A stretch of DNA of 25,360 nucleotides from JBHPHA01 sp042569905. Its GTDB lineage: Bacteria > Patescibacteriota > Minisyncoccia > Moranbacterales > UBA9337. The position numbers and the translations under genes are program-made. Below, piece after piece: positions 14,861 through 23,427 of this stretch (its first letter is position 1; each line of letters starts with the position of its first letter). Below the pieces are notes generated by a model, which searched no databases, had not been told where the DNA came from, and worked only from the letters and a program-made list of their open reading frames with translations. Location: NCBI GenBank assembly GCA_042569905.1, contig JBHPHA010000017.1, positions 1 through 25,360 on the forward strand, written 5' to 3'.

Positions 14861-14904
14861 AAAAACAAAAAAGCAGCGATAAATCTATTTAGATATCACT
14901 GCTT
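14861..14904 (-). terminator. Terminator of the fourth paralog
   Basis: AAGCAGTGATA and TATCGCTGCTT (14871-14904, one G-U) pair over 11 bp with a partly paired loop, followed by a T-run on the minus strand. Confidence 0.85.
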
Positions 14905-14914
14905 AAAAACAATC

Positions 14915-15415
14915 TTAATTAACTCCGATAGCAAAAATTTGACACACCTTATATCCCCAGGAAATCTCAAATTCAGAAAAATCCTGAATAATCTTTCCGT
15001 ATCCCAATAATTCACCATTCAGTCTGTCTCTTACAGCGCCAACATCAATCTCCTTGACTGGAATATTCAACCCCTCCCAAGACAAATTATTCTTAATAAT
15101 CTGCTCAATTTCCTCGTCACTTTTCATTAGCAATTCAGACAGATTTTCAATATGATTGCTACTGGGAATCCAAACGCTATCATACCTCCCCTTGAAATCA
15201 CGCAACTTACTATTCACCGCAGTCGAAGCTATGAACAAAAAAATGCACAGGCCTAAAAAAATGCCAGCAAGTATATAGCCATAGGTCGCCAAAGTGCCAC
15301 CATTAGCCCCTAGCGACGATGAACACACTGCCGCAATCAAACACAGAAAGCCCGCTTGCCATCCACAATCACTCGCTTTATTCACAACCCGACTAATTTT
15401 ATCAGGACTCAACAT
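14915..15415 (-). CDS. Two-TM paralog family, separate single-gene member
   Basis: A 166-residue protein of the same family as the three genes below 14103, but as its own unit on the other side of the Nudix gene. N-terminal helix (MLSPDKISRVVNKASD), two TM helices (about 20-36 and 46-66, Ala/Gly/Cys-rich), then the shared domain: DEEIEQIIKNNLSWEGLNI, IDVGAVRDRLNGEL, IIQDFSEFEISWGYKVCQIF. The SD GGAGG lies 8 nt before ATG 15415. Unknown function; the conserved Cys and Trp in the tail are candidates for key residues. Confidence 0.82.
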   Translation of the reverse strand: MLSPDKISRVVNKASDCGWQAGFLCLIAAVCSSSLGANGGTLATYGYILAGIFLGLCIFLFIASTAVNSKLRDFKGRYDSVWIPSSNHIENLSELLMKSDEEIEQIIKNNLSWEGLNIPVKEIDVGAVRDRLNGELLGYGKIIQDFSEFEISWGYKVCQIFAIGVN

Positions 15416-15493
15416 GATTTCTTCCTCCGTAATGGAATTGATTGAATTGAACTACGTTCAGTTTTTAGCCTTTTCAAAAAACTTTAACTACTT

Positions 15494-15522
15494 ATCTTAC
15501 TACAACTTATAGTTATTGTCAA
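15494..15522 (-). promoter_or_regulatory. Promoter of the fourth paralog
   Basis: On the minus strand TTGACA (15517-15522) and TAAGAT (15494-15499) with a 17-bp spacer. Confidence 0.75.
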
Positions 15523-15531
15523 CCCCAAAAG

Positions 15532-15552
15532 CAAAAAACTCAACCATTGAGT
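15532..15552 (-). terminator. Terminator of the SNF2 gene
   Basis: ACTCAA and TTGAGT (15538-15543, 15547-15552) with a 3-base loop, followed by six T on the minus strand. The stem is short. Confidence 0.65.
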
Positions 15553-15595
15553 GTTTTTCTGCTTTTTATGGCAGCTATTAATCTTTCTAATTTTT

Positions 15596-18500
15596 CTATT
15601 CAAATATTTCCTTCACATCTTCCCAGGTTAGTTTTTTGAATAGGTCATTGGTTTCCCCTACCATATTGTCGAAGAGGAATTGCTTCTTTTCCTGAAGTTT
15701 GACGATTTTCTCCTCTATTGTTCCTTTGGTAATCAGACGATGCACATTCACTGAATTCTTTTGACCAATTCTATGAGCTCGATCAATGGCTTGATTTTCA
15801 ACACTCAAGTTCCACCATGGATCAAAGATGATGACATTGTCAGCTGAAGTTAAATTCAGACCAGTTCCACCTGCTTTGAGGCTTATTAGAAACACACTTA
15901 TTTCAGGGTCTTCGTTAAATTCAGTGACTAATTCTTTTCTGTTTTTTGTTTTCCCTGATAGATAAGAATATTTTATCTTATTTTTTTCAAGCTCACTACC
16001 CAAAACATCCAACATTGAAGTAAATTGACTGAAAACCAGAACTTTACGATTAGCAGATGCTATCTCAGTTACTAACTCTAAAAAGATATCTAGTTTCGCT
16101 GATGGGTATTTTGAGTAGTCTGCATCCTTGAGCAGAAGGACTGGATGATTGCAAATTTGACGAAGCTTTGTGAGTCCCGCTAGAATATGAATTTGTGATT
16201 TGTTAAACCCCTTCCTCTCAACTGTTTCAAATATTTTACTTTTCACACTAGCTAAGACCTCTTGATATAGAATATTTTGGTGATCTCCTAATCTACAATG
16301 ATTAATTTGTTCTATCTTTAATGGAAGCTCTTTTAATACATTGCTCTTGGTTCGTCTCAACATGAAACAAGTAACTTTTTTGCGCAATTTTTTCAAAGCG
16401 TCTGCGTCAGAATGCTTCATTATTGGACGCAGAAATTTTCGATTGAACGCGTTATATGACCCTAAAAATCCTGGCATCAAAAAATCAAAAATAGACCAGA
16501 TTTCAGAAACATTATTTTCAAGTGGAGTTCCTGTGAGTGCCAAGCGATAATCAGCATTAATTTCTTTTACAGCTCTTGAGTTCTGAGTTTTGTGATTCTT
16601 GATAAACTGAGCTTCATCTAAAATGCAGTAGTTAAATTTAAGATTCATTTTTTTGTAAATCTCTTTGTCTTTTTTAATAGAAGAATAGGAGGTTATAATC
16701 AGGTCATATTCATCTACTTGCTCCATTTTCTCTTTTCTTTCTTTTGGATTTCCATCGATTAGAAGCGTTTTCATTTTGGGAAAAAACTTCAATGCCTCAT
16801 CCTCCCAATTAAAGAGCAAGGTCTTGGGACAAACCACTAAAGAAGGTTTTTTGTCGACATTATTCATATCAACCAGAACAAGAGACTGCAGTGTTTTTCC
16901 TAATCCCATATCATCTGCTAATATTCCACCAAATCGATATTTACGCAAAAAATAAAACCAATCTATCCCTTCTTTTTGATAAGATCGCAAAGTCTTCTCC
17001 GCCTTACTGTTAATAGCTATTTTTTCCACAGGCTTTCCATTTTGTGACTCTTTCATAAAATTACTAAAGCTTTTTGAGATCTTAGCATTATAGTATTTTG
17101 AGCTCGTAAATATATCCTCCAATTCAGGAGCATGATATATCTTACCTTCGAACTTTTGACTCTCCTTTTGATAGAAACTTTCCAACATCAGAATAAAATC
17201 TTCCAGTTCTTTACGATTAGAAATTTTTATCATTCTTCCATCTTTCGTTTTCACGAAGTCATCCTTATCAGAAATACATCTTTTTAAATCCTCAAGATTA
17301 ATTTTATTTTCCCCACAATAACAATCCACATCAAAAGACAGCCAATCATTTGCTGACTCAAGATCGATCTCAAAATTAGCACTGAAGTCTTCAGTATAGA
17401 CATCCAACGGATCCTTTTCTATGAGAACTGGATAACCAGATCTTTTCAGGTGTGGCCAATTGCTTTTCGCATAATCCTTAAGTTGCTTAGCACCACGCCT
17501 CTTACAAGTAACTGTTTTTGAAAATCCATATTTTTCATCTTTTGAAAATTTCATAAACATTGCAAGTTCTTCCTTGTGATTCCTTGGTGAATAGTATATT
17601 TTTCCATCCCCTATTTTCATCCAATACACCTCCCTGCCTTCAATATCATTTCTAATGAAAGAGACTCTGCCCCTAGATGCCCTTCTCTTTACTAGAGTTG
17701 CCACATCAACTTTTTCAAATCCATAATCCATCATTGCCTTCACGTATAAACTATTTTTCTTCCAATCACAATCGATTGCTATTACTGGCTTTGGCTCTGG
17801 AAATACTTCAGCCTTAAAATTAGGCACAAGCTCAGTTTTCAAATCAAAACATTTCTTTGATTGTTTGATTATCTTGTTTATTTCAATTATTTCTTCAGAT
17901 GAAAGATTGGTGGAGTACTTTTTACTTTCTTGAATGTGGATATTGTGGTAATCTATTTCATTTATATCATTTCTTATGCGGTAAATTATTCCTTGCAAGC
18001 TCTTGTCGGTTTTATGAAAATTCAAAATATTATTCTCCAAAACAGCCATATATTTTTTTCCTGGAAATATATTCTTTGCATCCTCAATTGAATCCTCTGT
18101 AAATGAAAAGGATATGTTTTCTAACCCACTCTCATTATCATGAAGGTGTGAACTCTTATTCTCTAAGACTAACTCTACTTTTAATTTTTCTTTAGTGTCG
18201 AGATTAAGCTCCAATCTCTTGTCACTTGCACGTTTATCCAAAAAGAATTCCATTTTTGATTCATGTATCAATAGAAAAACTTCTCCCCAATCGTAATCAG
18301 CACTCCACTTATCACTATCACGTAAGAATTTCAATAATTTTTTTTGATCCTGGTTCATACTATTCTTCTCTTTCTTTAAAACATGCTCCAGGTTCTCAAC
18401 CCAATAATACGTGTGACTAGAGTTCGCCCGTACTTCCATATTCGCAAAGCCATGCATTGAATTCAAAATTAAGTGAAACCTCTCCTCAAATGGCCTTGTA

Positions 18501-19033
18501 TCCTCTTCTCCGTCATGACTAGACGAGTCTGTATAGCTTTCATCATAATCAACAACCACCTCTTCCTCTAAGCTGTCATTGCGATTATATTCCAAAGGCT
18601 CATATCTCTCATCATCTTCCCAGTGCTCCTTACTCAAATTACTTAATGTGTCCTTCGACCAACGCACAAAATAATCCCGAATATTACCAGAAAAGTTTTC
18701 ATATTCAGGAGTCGAATTGAAAAACTCCTCTAAAAAGTCAACGAATTTTAAACCCAACGCGACGACATGCTTACAATCTCCACTATCATAAGGACAATCG
18801 CAATTCACTTTACTAAAATTGTTAGTTTTAAAATCAAAAATAAACTCTGGCTCATAAATTTCGCTGCCAAAAACTAAAGCACTAACAAGCACCTTACTAT
18901 TCACACCGAAAGAAGAGATCTTGATTTTACCAACCAATCTACTTCGATGATACTCATCTCCTCGATCGAAAACCTTTTCTCCCGCAAACTTTATGAGATT
19001 ACCTATTAAATTATCTTTACTAAAATCAAACAT
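15596..19033 (-). CDS. SWIM zinc-finger SNF2-family helicase/translocase
   Basis: A 1145-residue protein with an N-terminal SWIM zinc finger (C-x-C-x6-C-x-H: Cys78, Cys80, Cys87, His89) and a C-terminal SNF2 ATPase. Seen in order: Walker A ADDMGLGKT (about 705-713), the DEAQ box (about 806), LTGTPLENN, then lobe 2 with SLKAGGTGLNLTSAD, FDPWWNLSVENQAIDRAHRIGQ (about 1070-1091) and the exit helix KGTIEEKI. The middle 550 residues are a variable, partly acidic region (residues 150-180 rich in Asp/Glu). Bacterial SWIM-SNF2 proteins are dsDNA translocases (COG0553), thought to remodel DNA-bound complexes in transcription or repair; the exact role is unknown. It is a single-gene unit, no SD; the leader contains the hairpin 19086-19156. 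Confidence 0.93.
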   Translation of the reverse strand: MFDFSKDNLIGNLIKFAGEKVFDRGDEYHRSRLVGKIKISSFGVNSKVLVSALVFGSEIYEPEFIFDFKTNNFSKVNCDCPYDSGDCKHVVALGLKFVDFLEEFFNSTPEYENFSGNIRDYFVRWSKDTLSNLSKEHWEDDERYEPLEYNRNDSLEEEVVVDYDESYTDSSSHDGEEDTRPFEERFHLILNSMHGFANMEVRANSSHTYYWVENLEHVLKKEKNSMNQDQKKLLKFLRDSDKWSADYDWGEVFLLIHESKMEFFLDKRASDKRLELNLDTKEKLKVELVLENKSSHLHDNESGLENISFSFTEDSIEDAKNIFPGKKYMAVLENNILNFHKTDKSLQGIIYRIRNDINEIDYHNIHIQESKKYSTNLSSEEIIEINKIIKQSKKCFDLKTELVPNFKAEVFPEPKPVIAIDCDWKKNSLYVKAMMDYGFEKVDVATLVKRRASRGRVSFIRNDIEGREVYWMKIGDGKIYYSPRNHKEELAMFMKFSKDEKYGFSKTVTCKRRGAKQLKDYAKSNWPHLKRSGYPVLIEKDPLDVYTEDFSANFEIDLESANDWLSFDVDCYCGENKINLEDLKRCISDKDDFVKTKDGRMIKISNRKELEDFILMLESFYQKESQKFEGKIYHAPELEDIFTSSKYYNAKISKSFSNFMKESQNGKPVEKIAINSKAEKTLRSYQKEGIDWFYFLRKYRFGGILADDMGLGKTLQSLVLVDMNNVDKKPSLVVCPKTLLFNWEDEALKFFPKMKTLLIDGNPKERKEKMEQVDEYDLIITSYSSIKKDKEIYKKMNLKFNYCILDEAQFIKNHKTQNSRAVKEINADYRLALTGTPLENNVSEIWSIFDFLMPGFLGSYNAFNRKFLRPIMKHSDADALKKLRKKVTCFMLRRTKSNVLKELPLKIEQINHCRLGDHQNILYQEVLASVKSKIFETVERKGFNKSQIHILAGLTKLRQICNHPVLLLKDADYSKYPSAKLDIFLELVTEIASANRKVLVFSQFTSMLDVLGSELEKNKIKYSYLSGKTKNRKELVTEFNEDPEISVFLISLKAGGTGLNLTSADNVIIFDPWWNLSVENQAIDRAHRIGQKNSVNVHRLITKGTIEEKIVKLQEKKQFLFDNMVGETNDLFKKLTWEDVKEIFE

Positions 19034-19085
19034 ATATACACAAATAAGCTATATCTAAAACCCAAATGGGCTACTTTTTTATAAT

Positions 19086-19156
19086 AGACTTCTTCAGAAA
19101 CTCTTTTTACTACGACTTCGTCAAGTTTCGCAACAAAAGAACTTCCGAAGAAGTCT
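19086..19156. repeat. 71-nt hairpin element in the SNF2 leader (MITE-like)
   Basis: Ends AGACTTCTTC (19086-19095) and GAAGAAGTCT (19147-19156) are perfect inverted repeats. Pairing continues inward to about 22 bp with a few G-U pairs, around a 27-base loop that can form its own small hairpin. On the minus strand it lies between promoter and start codon. There is no clear target-site duplication and no U-tract, so it is not a normal terminator. Confidence 0.6.
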
Positions 19157-19172
19157 GATTAAGCATTTAATA

Positions 19173-19201
19173 AGATTACACTTATTTAGCAATAAAATCA
19201 A
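19173..19201 (-). promoter_or_regulatory. Promoter of the SNF2 gene
   Basis: On the minus strand TTGATT (19196-19201) and TAATCT (19173-19178) with a 17-bp spacer. The leader is about 135 bases. Confidence 0.55.
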
Positions 19202-19206
19202 ACAAA
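19178..19206. repeat. Shared promoter block, copy 2
   Basis: Matches 8586-8614 at 25 of 29 positions, with transitions only, covering the -35 and spacer of the SNF2 promoter. Confidence 0.55.
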
Positions 19207-19253
19207 AAACACTTATCCATTAACTACTCTGTGTTTCAAAAAATATTTTATCA

Positions 19254-19292
19254 ATAAAAAAACCGATCGAAACAATTATGTTATCGATCGGT
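19254..19292 (-). terminator. Terminator of the beta-barrel gene
   Basis: ACCGATCGA (19262-19270) and its complement (19284-19292) form a 9-bp GC-containing stem; the loop adds AACA/TGTT pairs. Seven T follow on the minus strand. Confidence 0.9.
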
Positions 19293-19323
19293 ATTGTACT
19301 CTTAATCAGAAATAAAAAGACTA

Positions 19324-20043
19324 CTACAGGGAGTAAGCAAAGCCTACTGACAATACTGACTCAGTTTTTCTTCCGTCGTCCAAACCGAACAACGGAACGC
19401 TGTTGCTCCAGGAGGCATCCAGAGATAATTTCTCTGTCATCTTTTCAGTTATACCGACTTCCCACAAGCCGACAACTCCTGCATCACAACCGAACTGTCC
19501 ATCATCAATGACAAAACCGGGCGCGTGATAGAGTGAAAATCCGCCTAAATTGAAACTGTGTTCAACAGAAACAACAACATCAGACCCTCGATTTTCAGAA
19601 CCATCATCCTCTACAGGAACATATCCTTCAAACGTGATCGAAGGTGTGACAATCTGAGTTTCGTAGATGTTAAATTCCTTGGAAAAAGTAACATAGAGAA
19701 GCAACGAGTCTCCTCTTGAACTCAAAAAATCCGCAACATCCAGATAGGATACTCCAATATCCATATCAAGATTCGAAACACTACTGGCGAATCCAACGGT
19801 GTAGTCAAATTCTCTAGCTGCATTGCCTTCCTGAAAGTTTGTAAAATTCCATACTTCAGCATACACGCCATTCTCGAAAGCCACCGCAAGGGCAGTCTTT
19901 TCTCCAGCGTGATTTGTGAAAACTGATCCATTCTGAGCGACATATTGAGAAACCAAATGTGATGACACATCCGTTTCCATCGCAAAGGCCGTCGGACAGT
20001 AAACCATCATTAGCGCAACTACAGATAACAATACTTTGTTCAT
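19324..20043 (-). CDS. Exported porin-like beta-barrel candidate
   Basis: A 239-residue protein with a clear signal peptide (about residues 1-21, MNKVLLSVVALMMVYCPTAFA). The mature part has alternating hydrophobic/polar strands separated by short turns (FENGVYAEVWNFTNF, FDYTVGFASSV, MDIGVSYLDV, SLLLYVTFSKEF, SLDASWSN) and ends VLSVGFAYSL, like an outer-membrane barrel strand. The SSHLVSQYVAQNG start resembles TorF-type putative porins. Patescibacteria are not thought to have a classical outer membrane, so location is puzzling. GC content is higher than in neighbours (29 of 60 bases at 19381-19440). AGGA lies about 10 nt before ATG 20043. A small beta-sandwich is an alternative. Confidence 0.7.
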   Translation of the reverse strand: MNKVLLSVVALMMVYCPTAFAMETDVSSHLVSQYVAQNGSVFTNHAGEKTALAVAFENGVYAEVWNFTNFQEGNAAREFDYTVGFASSVSNLDMDIGVSYLDVADFLSSRGDSLLLYVTFSKEFNIYETQIVTPSITFEGYVPVEDDGSENRGSDVVVSVEHSFNLGGFSLYHAPGFVIDDGQFGCDAGVVGLWEVGITEKMTEKLSLDASWSNSVPLFGLDDGRKTESVLSVGFAYSL

Positions 20044-20112
20044 TTTCTTAATTTCCTCTTCTATTTTTAAAAAAGCTGTACTACTTACTCGGCAGAATTA
20101 CCAAGTAGAACC

Positions 20113-20141
20113 AGTATACGCAAATACTGTTACTTTGTCAA
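20113..20141 (-). promoter_or_regulatory. Promoter of the beta-barrel gene
   Basis: On the minus strand consensus TTGACA (20136-20141) and TATACT (20113-20118) with a 17-bp spacer. Confidence 0.88.
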
Positions 20142-20183
20142 TAGCTTCATCCTACATTCTGATTCCAAACTTAATTTGTCGAC

Positions 20184-20214
20184 AAAAAAACACCCATCCA
20201 TTGAGTGTCTTTTT
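20184..20214 (-). terminator. Terminator of the charged coiled-coil gene
   Basis: ACACTCA and TGGGTGT (20190-20208, two G-U at most) with a 5-base loop, seven T on the minus strand. A 28-base block here (20182-20209) is identical to the 16S terminator. Confidence 0.85.
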
Positions 20215-20286
20215 TTATAATTTAAAGTTTTTACGTTCTTTTGTGACTCACTGTTTTATATTCAGCAACAAAGTATTAATTAGTCA

Positions 20287-21036
20287 TTATAGCATCTTCA
20301 TTTTCTTAATATTTTCCCTTGACCTATCAATCTCTTCCTTAGTCATTCCACCTATATGCTTCCTATGCTCTTCCTTTTCTTCATCTGTTTCACCTTCAGC
20401 TGGCTTTCCATCAGCCACTCTTTTCCAGCATTTAATTTCAGTTTCTAGCCAATCCAATTCATTTTGATCAAAATAATAAACTTCTTCCATCTTATCTTTT
20501 AATAGTCTAGCTTTATACTCATCTAGATCCTTTAATCTCAATAATGCCTCTTGAACATCCGGACTACCTCCGCCTCTTTCAAACGCCTTGAACATCTTTA
20601 CCGCTTTTTCGTGCGAGGTCAACCTATCATAATCTTTCGACTCAATATCCTGCTCTTGAAACCTTGAACCAAGCTTTTGATAAAATCTATATTTTCTTTT
20701 CGCATTAGTTTTTATTTTTTCAGAAGCATTATCCTGAGACTTTTCATGCCAAGTTTTCATCTGCATACTAGCATAATCATCCCAGGTCTTGTCTGGATAA
20801 GCTTTCATCCATTCCCTAGCTTTGTCAATTTCAAGTCCTGCATCCTGAAGAAACTGTTCATTATCTTCATATGCCCTTCTATCCCCTTTAGAAATATCCT
20901 CCTTAGATAGCAGCTTTTCATATTTATCCAACTCACTTGTTATTCTACTTTCAATTTCATCTAAATTTTTAAATCCAACATCATCCAATTGAATCCTTTT
21001 TTCTTGAGGATTCATCTCTTCAAATGGATTATTCAT
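20287..21036 (-). CDS. Highly charged helical hypothetical protein
   Basis: A 249-residue soluble protein, very rich in Glu, Lys, Asp and Arg, predicted to be helical throughout with coiled-coil stretches (for example residues 24-60, 160-200 and 215-249). It contains two Trp-x-x-Tyr/Met type helices (REWMKAYPDKTWDDYASM) and ends GGMTKEEIDRSRENIKK. It has no signal peptide, TM or Cys cluster. I do not recognise it; charged helical proteins of this kind are common among Patescibacteria-specific genes. No SD; an extended -10 (TGGTATACT) lies about 30 bases before ATG 21036. It is the first gene downstream of 16S. Confidence 0.75.
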   Translation of the reverse strand: MNNPFEEMNPQEKRIQLDDVGFKNLDEIESRITSELDKYEKLLSKEDISKGDRRAYEDNEQFLQDAGLEIDKAREWMKAYPDKTWDDYASMQMKTWHEKSQDNASEKIKTNAKRKYRFYQKLGSRFQEQDIESKDYDRLTSHEKAVKMFKAFERGGGSPDVQEALLRLKDLDEYKARLLKDKMEEVYYFDQNELDWLETEIKCWKRVADGKPAEGETDEEKEEHRKHIGGMTKEEIDRSRENIKKMKML

Positions 21037-21066
21037 AATTTATTTTATTAGTTTTTTATTATTCTA

Positions 21067-21075
21067 AGTATACCA
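21067..21075 (-). promoter_or_regulatory. Extended -10 promoter of the charged protein gene
   Basis: TGGTATACT on the minus strand (TATACT at 21067-21072). No -35 is seen at the right distance; the TG motif may replace it. Confidence 0.5.
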
Positions 21076-21142
21076 CAAAAAAATCCTCAAATATTTTCAA
21101 CTAAATTAACTAGCCTTAAGTAAAATTTACTAATATTTAAAA

Positions 21143-21169
21143 ACAAAAAAACACCCATCCATTGAGTGT
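21143..21169 (-). terminator. Terminator of the 16S rRNA unit
   Basis: ACACTCA and TGGGTGT (21151-21169) with a 5-base loop, then seven T on the minus strand. It lies about 180 bases after the mature 16S 3' end and shows that transcription ends before any 23S gene. Confidence 0.85.
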
Positions 21170-21184
21170 CCTGTCTTTTCGATT

Positions 21185-21239
21185 GTTAGAAACGTTTTGC
21201 ATACTTTTGCGATTCCCTGTATCACTGAAGAAACAGTAA
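21185..21239 (-). other. 3' arm of the pre-16S processing stem
   Basis: The 16 bases 21205-21220 are exactly complementary to 22966-22981 upstream of 16S. Flanking segments 21231-21239 and 21185-21192 also pair with 22939-22947 and 22999-23006. This is the expected layout of an RNase III-type stem that closes around the 16S gene. Confidence 0.8.
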
Positions 21240-21348
21240 TACCCTTAGAATAGAATCTTTTTCAATGTTTCATCCTATCACAGATAGAACGAACGACCAT
21301 TTAGATGTTTTACTTCTGCTTGAAGCAGACTACACCATAACTCCCTAG

Positions 21349-22843
<1,495 letters not shown>

Positions 22844-22938
22844 AATAAAAGTAATAAATTACTCTTACTATAGTAAAATTCTTACCCGAAGGTAAAAATT
22901 TAAATTCTCAAAAAAATTTGATAGACTCTAAAATGGAT

Positions 22939-23006
22939 TTACTGTTTTCTTACTTAATAGTTTCAACAGGGAATCGCAAAAAATTGCAATTTGTTGTATT
23001 TCTAAC
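22939..23006 (-). other. 5' arm of the pre-16S processing stem
   Basis: It pairs with 21185-21239 across the whole 16S gene; the core ACAGGGAATCGCAAAA (22966-22981, plus strand) is a perfect 16-base match. It lies about 95-165 bases before the mature 5' end. Confidence 0.8.
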
Positions 23007-23043
23007 CATATTAACTTTTCAAGTTTCTTTCATTAACTGCACA

Positions 23044-23072
23044 GCAATAATCTTTTGAAAAATATTATTAGC
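23044..23072 (-). other. 16S leader hairpin
   Basis: GCAATAATCTTTT and AAAATATTATTAGC can pair around a short loop with one mismatch. It sits between the P1 promoter and the processing stem. No boxA-like antiterminator motif was recognised. Confidence 0.35.
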
Positions 23073-23109
23073 TCTAAAGTCAATCTCCTTTTCTTAACTT
23101 ACCTTACTG

Positions 23110-23137
23110 AGTATACACTACTGATTTTAAAAGTCAA
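23110..23137 (-). promoter_or_regulatory. 16S promoter P1
   Basis: On the minus strand TTGACT (23132-23137) and TATACT (23110-23115) with a 16-bp spacer. It lies downstream of the small-RNA terminator. Confidence 0.75.
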
Positions 23138-23146
23138 GTAATTAAG

Positions 23147-23176
23147 ATTATACATTATTTCACCCAATTGCGTCAA
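23147..23176 (-). promoter_or_regulatory. 16S promoter P2
   Basis: On the minus strand TTGACG (23171-23176) and a perfect TATAAT (23147-23152) with an 18-bp spacer. Together with P1 it forms the tandem arrangement usual for rRNA units. Confidence 0.75.
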
Positions 23177-23188
23177 GTATTCATTTCA

Positions 23189-23223
23189 ATAAAAAATACG
23201 CCCCCGAATTGTGACAGGCGCAT
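23189..23223 (-). terminator. Terminator between the upstream and 16S promoters
   Basis: ATGCGCC (23217-23223 on the minus strand) and GGCGTAT (23196-23202) pair over 7 bp (one G-U), GC-rich, followed by six T. It would end transcripts from P3 and P4 before 16S. Confidence 0.65.
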
Positions 23224-23280
23224 CTGCAACCGAAACATCTTAAATCAATAGCTCTTCAAATGTCAATTTCGACTCAACAG
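23192..23280 (-). ncRNA. Candidate small RNA upstream of 16S
   Basis: A short unit bounded by its own promoter (TTGACA-16-TAGAAT at 23286-23313; a second TTGACA at 23261-23266) and its own GC-rich terminator (23189-23223). It is separated from ABC-F by another terminator. The transcript would be about 85-90 bases. It contains no convincing ORF and does not match SRP RNA, 6S or tmRNA in anything I can see. Confidence 0.4.
23237..23266 (-). promoter_or_regulatory. Promoter P3 (weak)
   Basis: On the minus strand TTGACA (23261-23266) and TAAGAT (23237-23242) with an 18-bp spacer. Confidence 0.45.
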
Positions 23281-23285
23281 TACCT

Positions 23286-23313
23286 ATTCTAGCAGGTCTA
23301 AAAATAATGTCAA
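23286..23313 (-). promoter_or_regulatory. Promoter P4
   Basis: On the minus strand TTGACA (23308-23313) and TAGAAT (23286-23291) with a 16-bp spacer, just after the ABC-F terminator. Confidence 0.65.
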
Positions 23314-23320
23314 GCTTTCG

Positions 23321-23356
23321 CAAAAAATGAGTTTATTTGAGCTAAAACAAACCCAT
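23321..23356 (-). terminator. Terminator of the ABC-F gene
   Basis: Arms 23345-23356 and 23327-23338 pair over 12 bp (two G-U) around a 6-base loop, followed by six T on the minus strand. Confidence 0.85.
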
Positions 23357-23427
23357 TTCCTGCTCCACTACTCGCAAATACACTACCTATACTTAAGTCA
23401 CAACTACGGAATTAAAAGTAATTTCTC

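Noticed and set aside
23192..23240. 21-codon ORF in the candidate small RNA
   Set aside because: ATG without SD, and the frame runs through the terminator stem and T-run.
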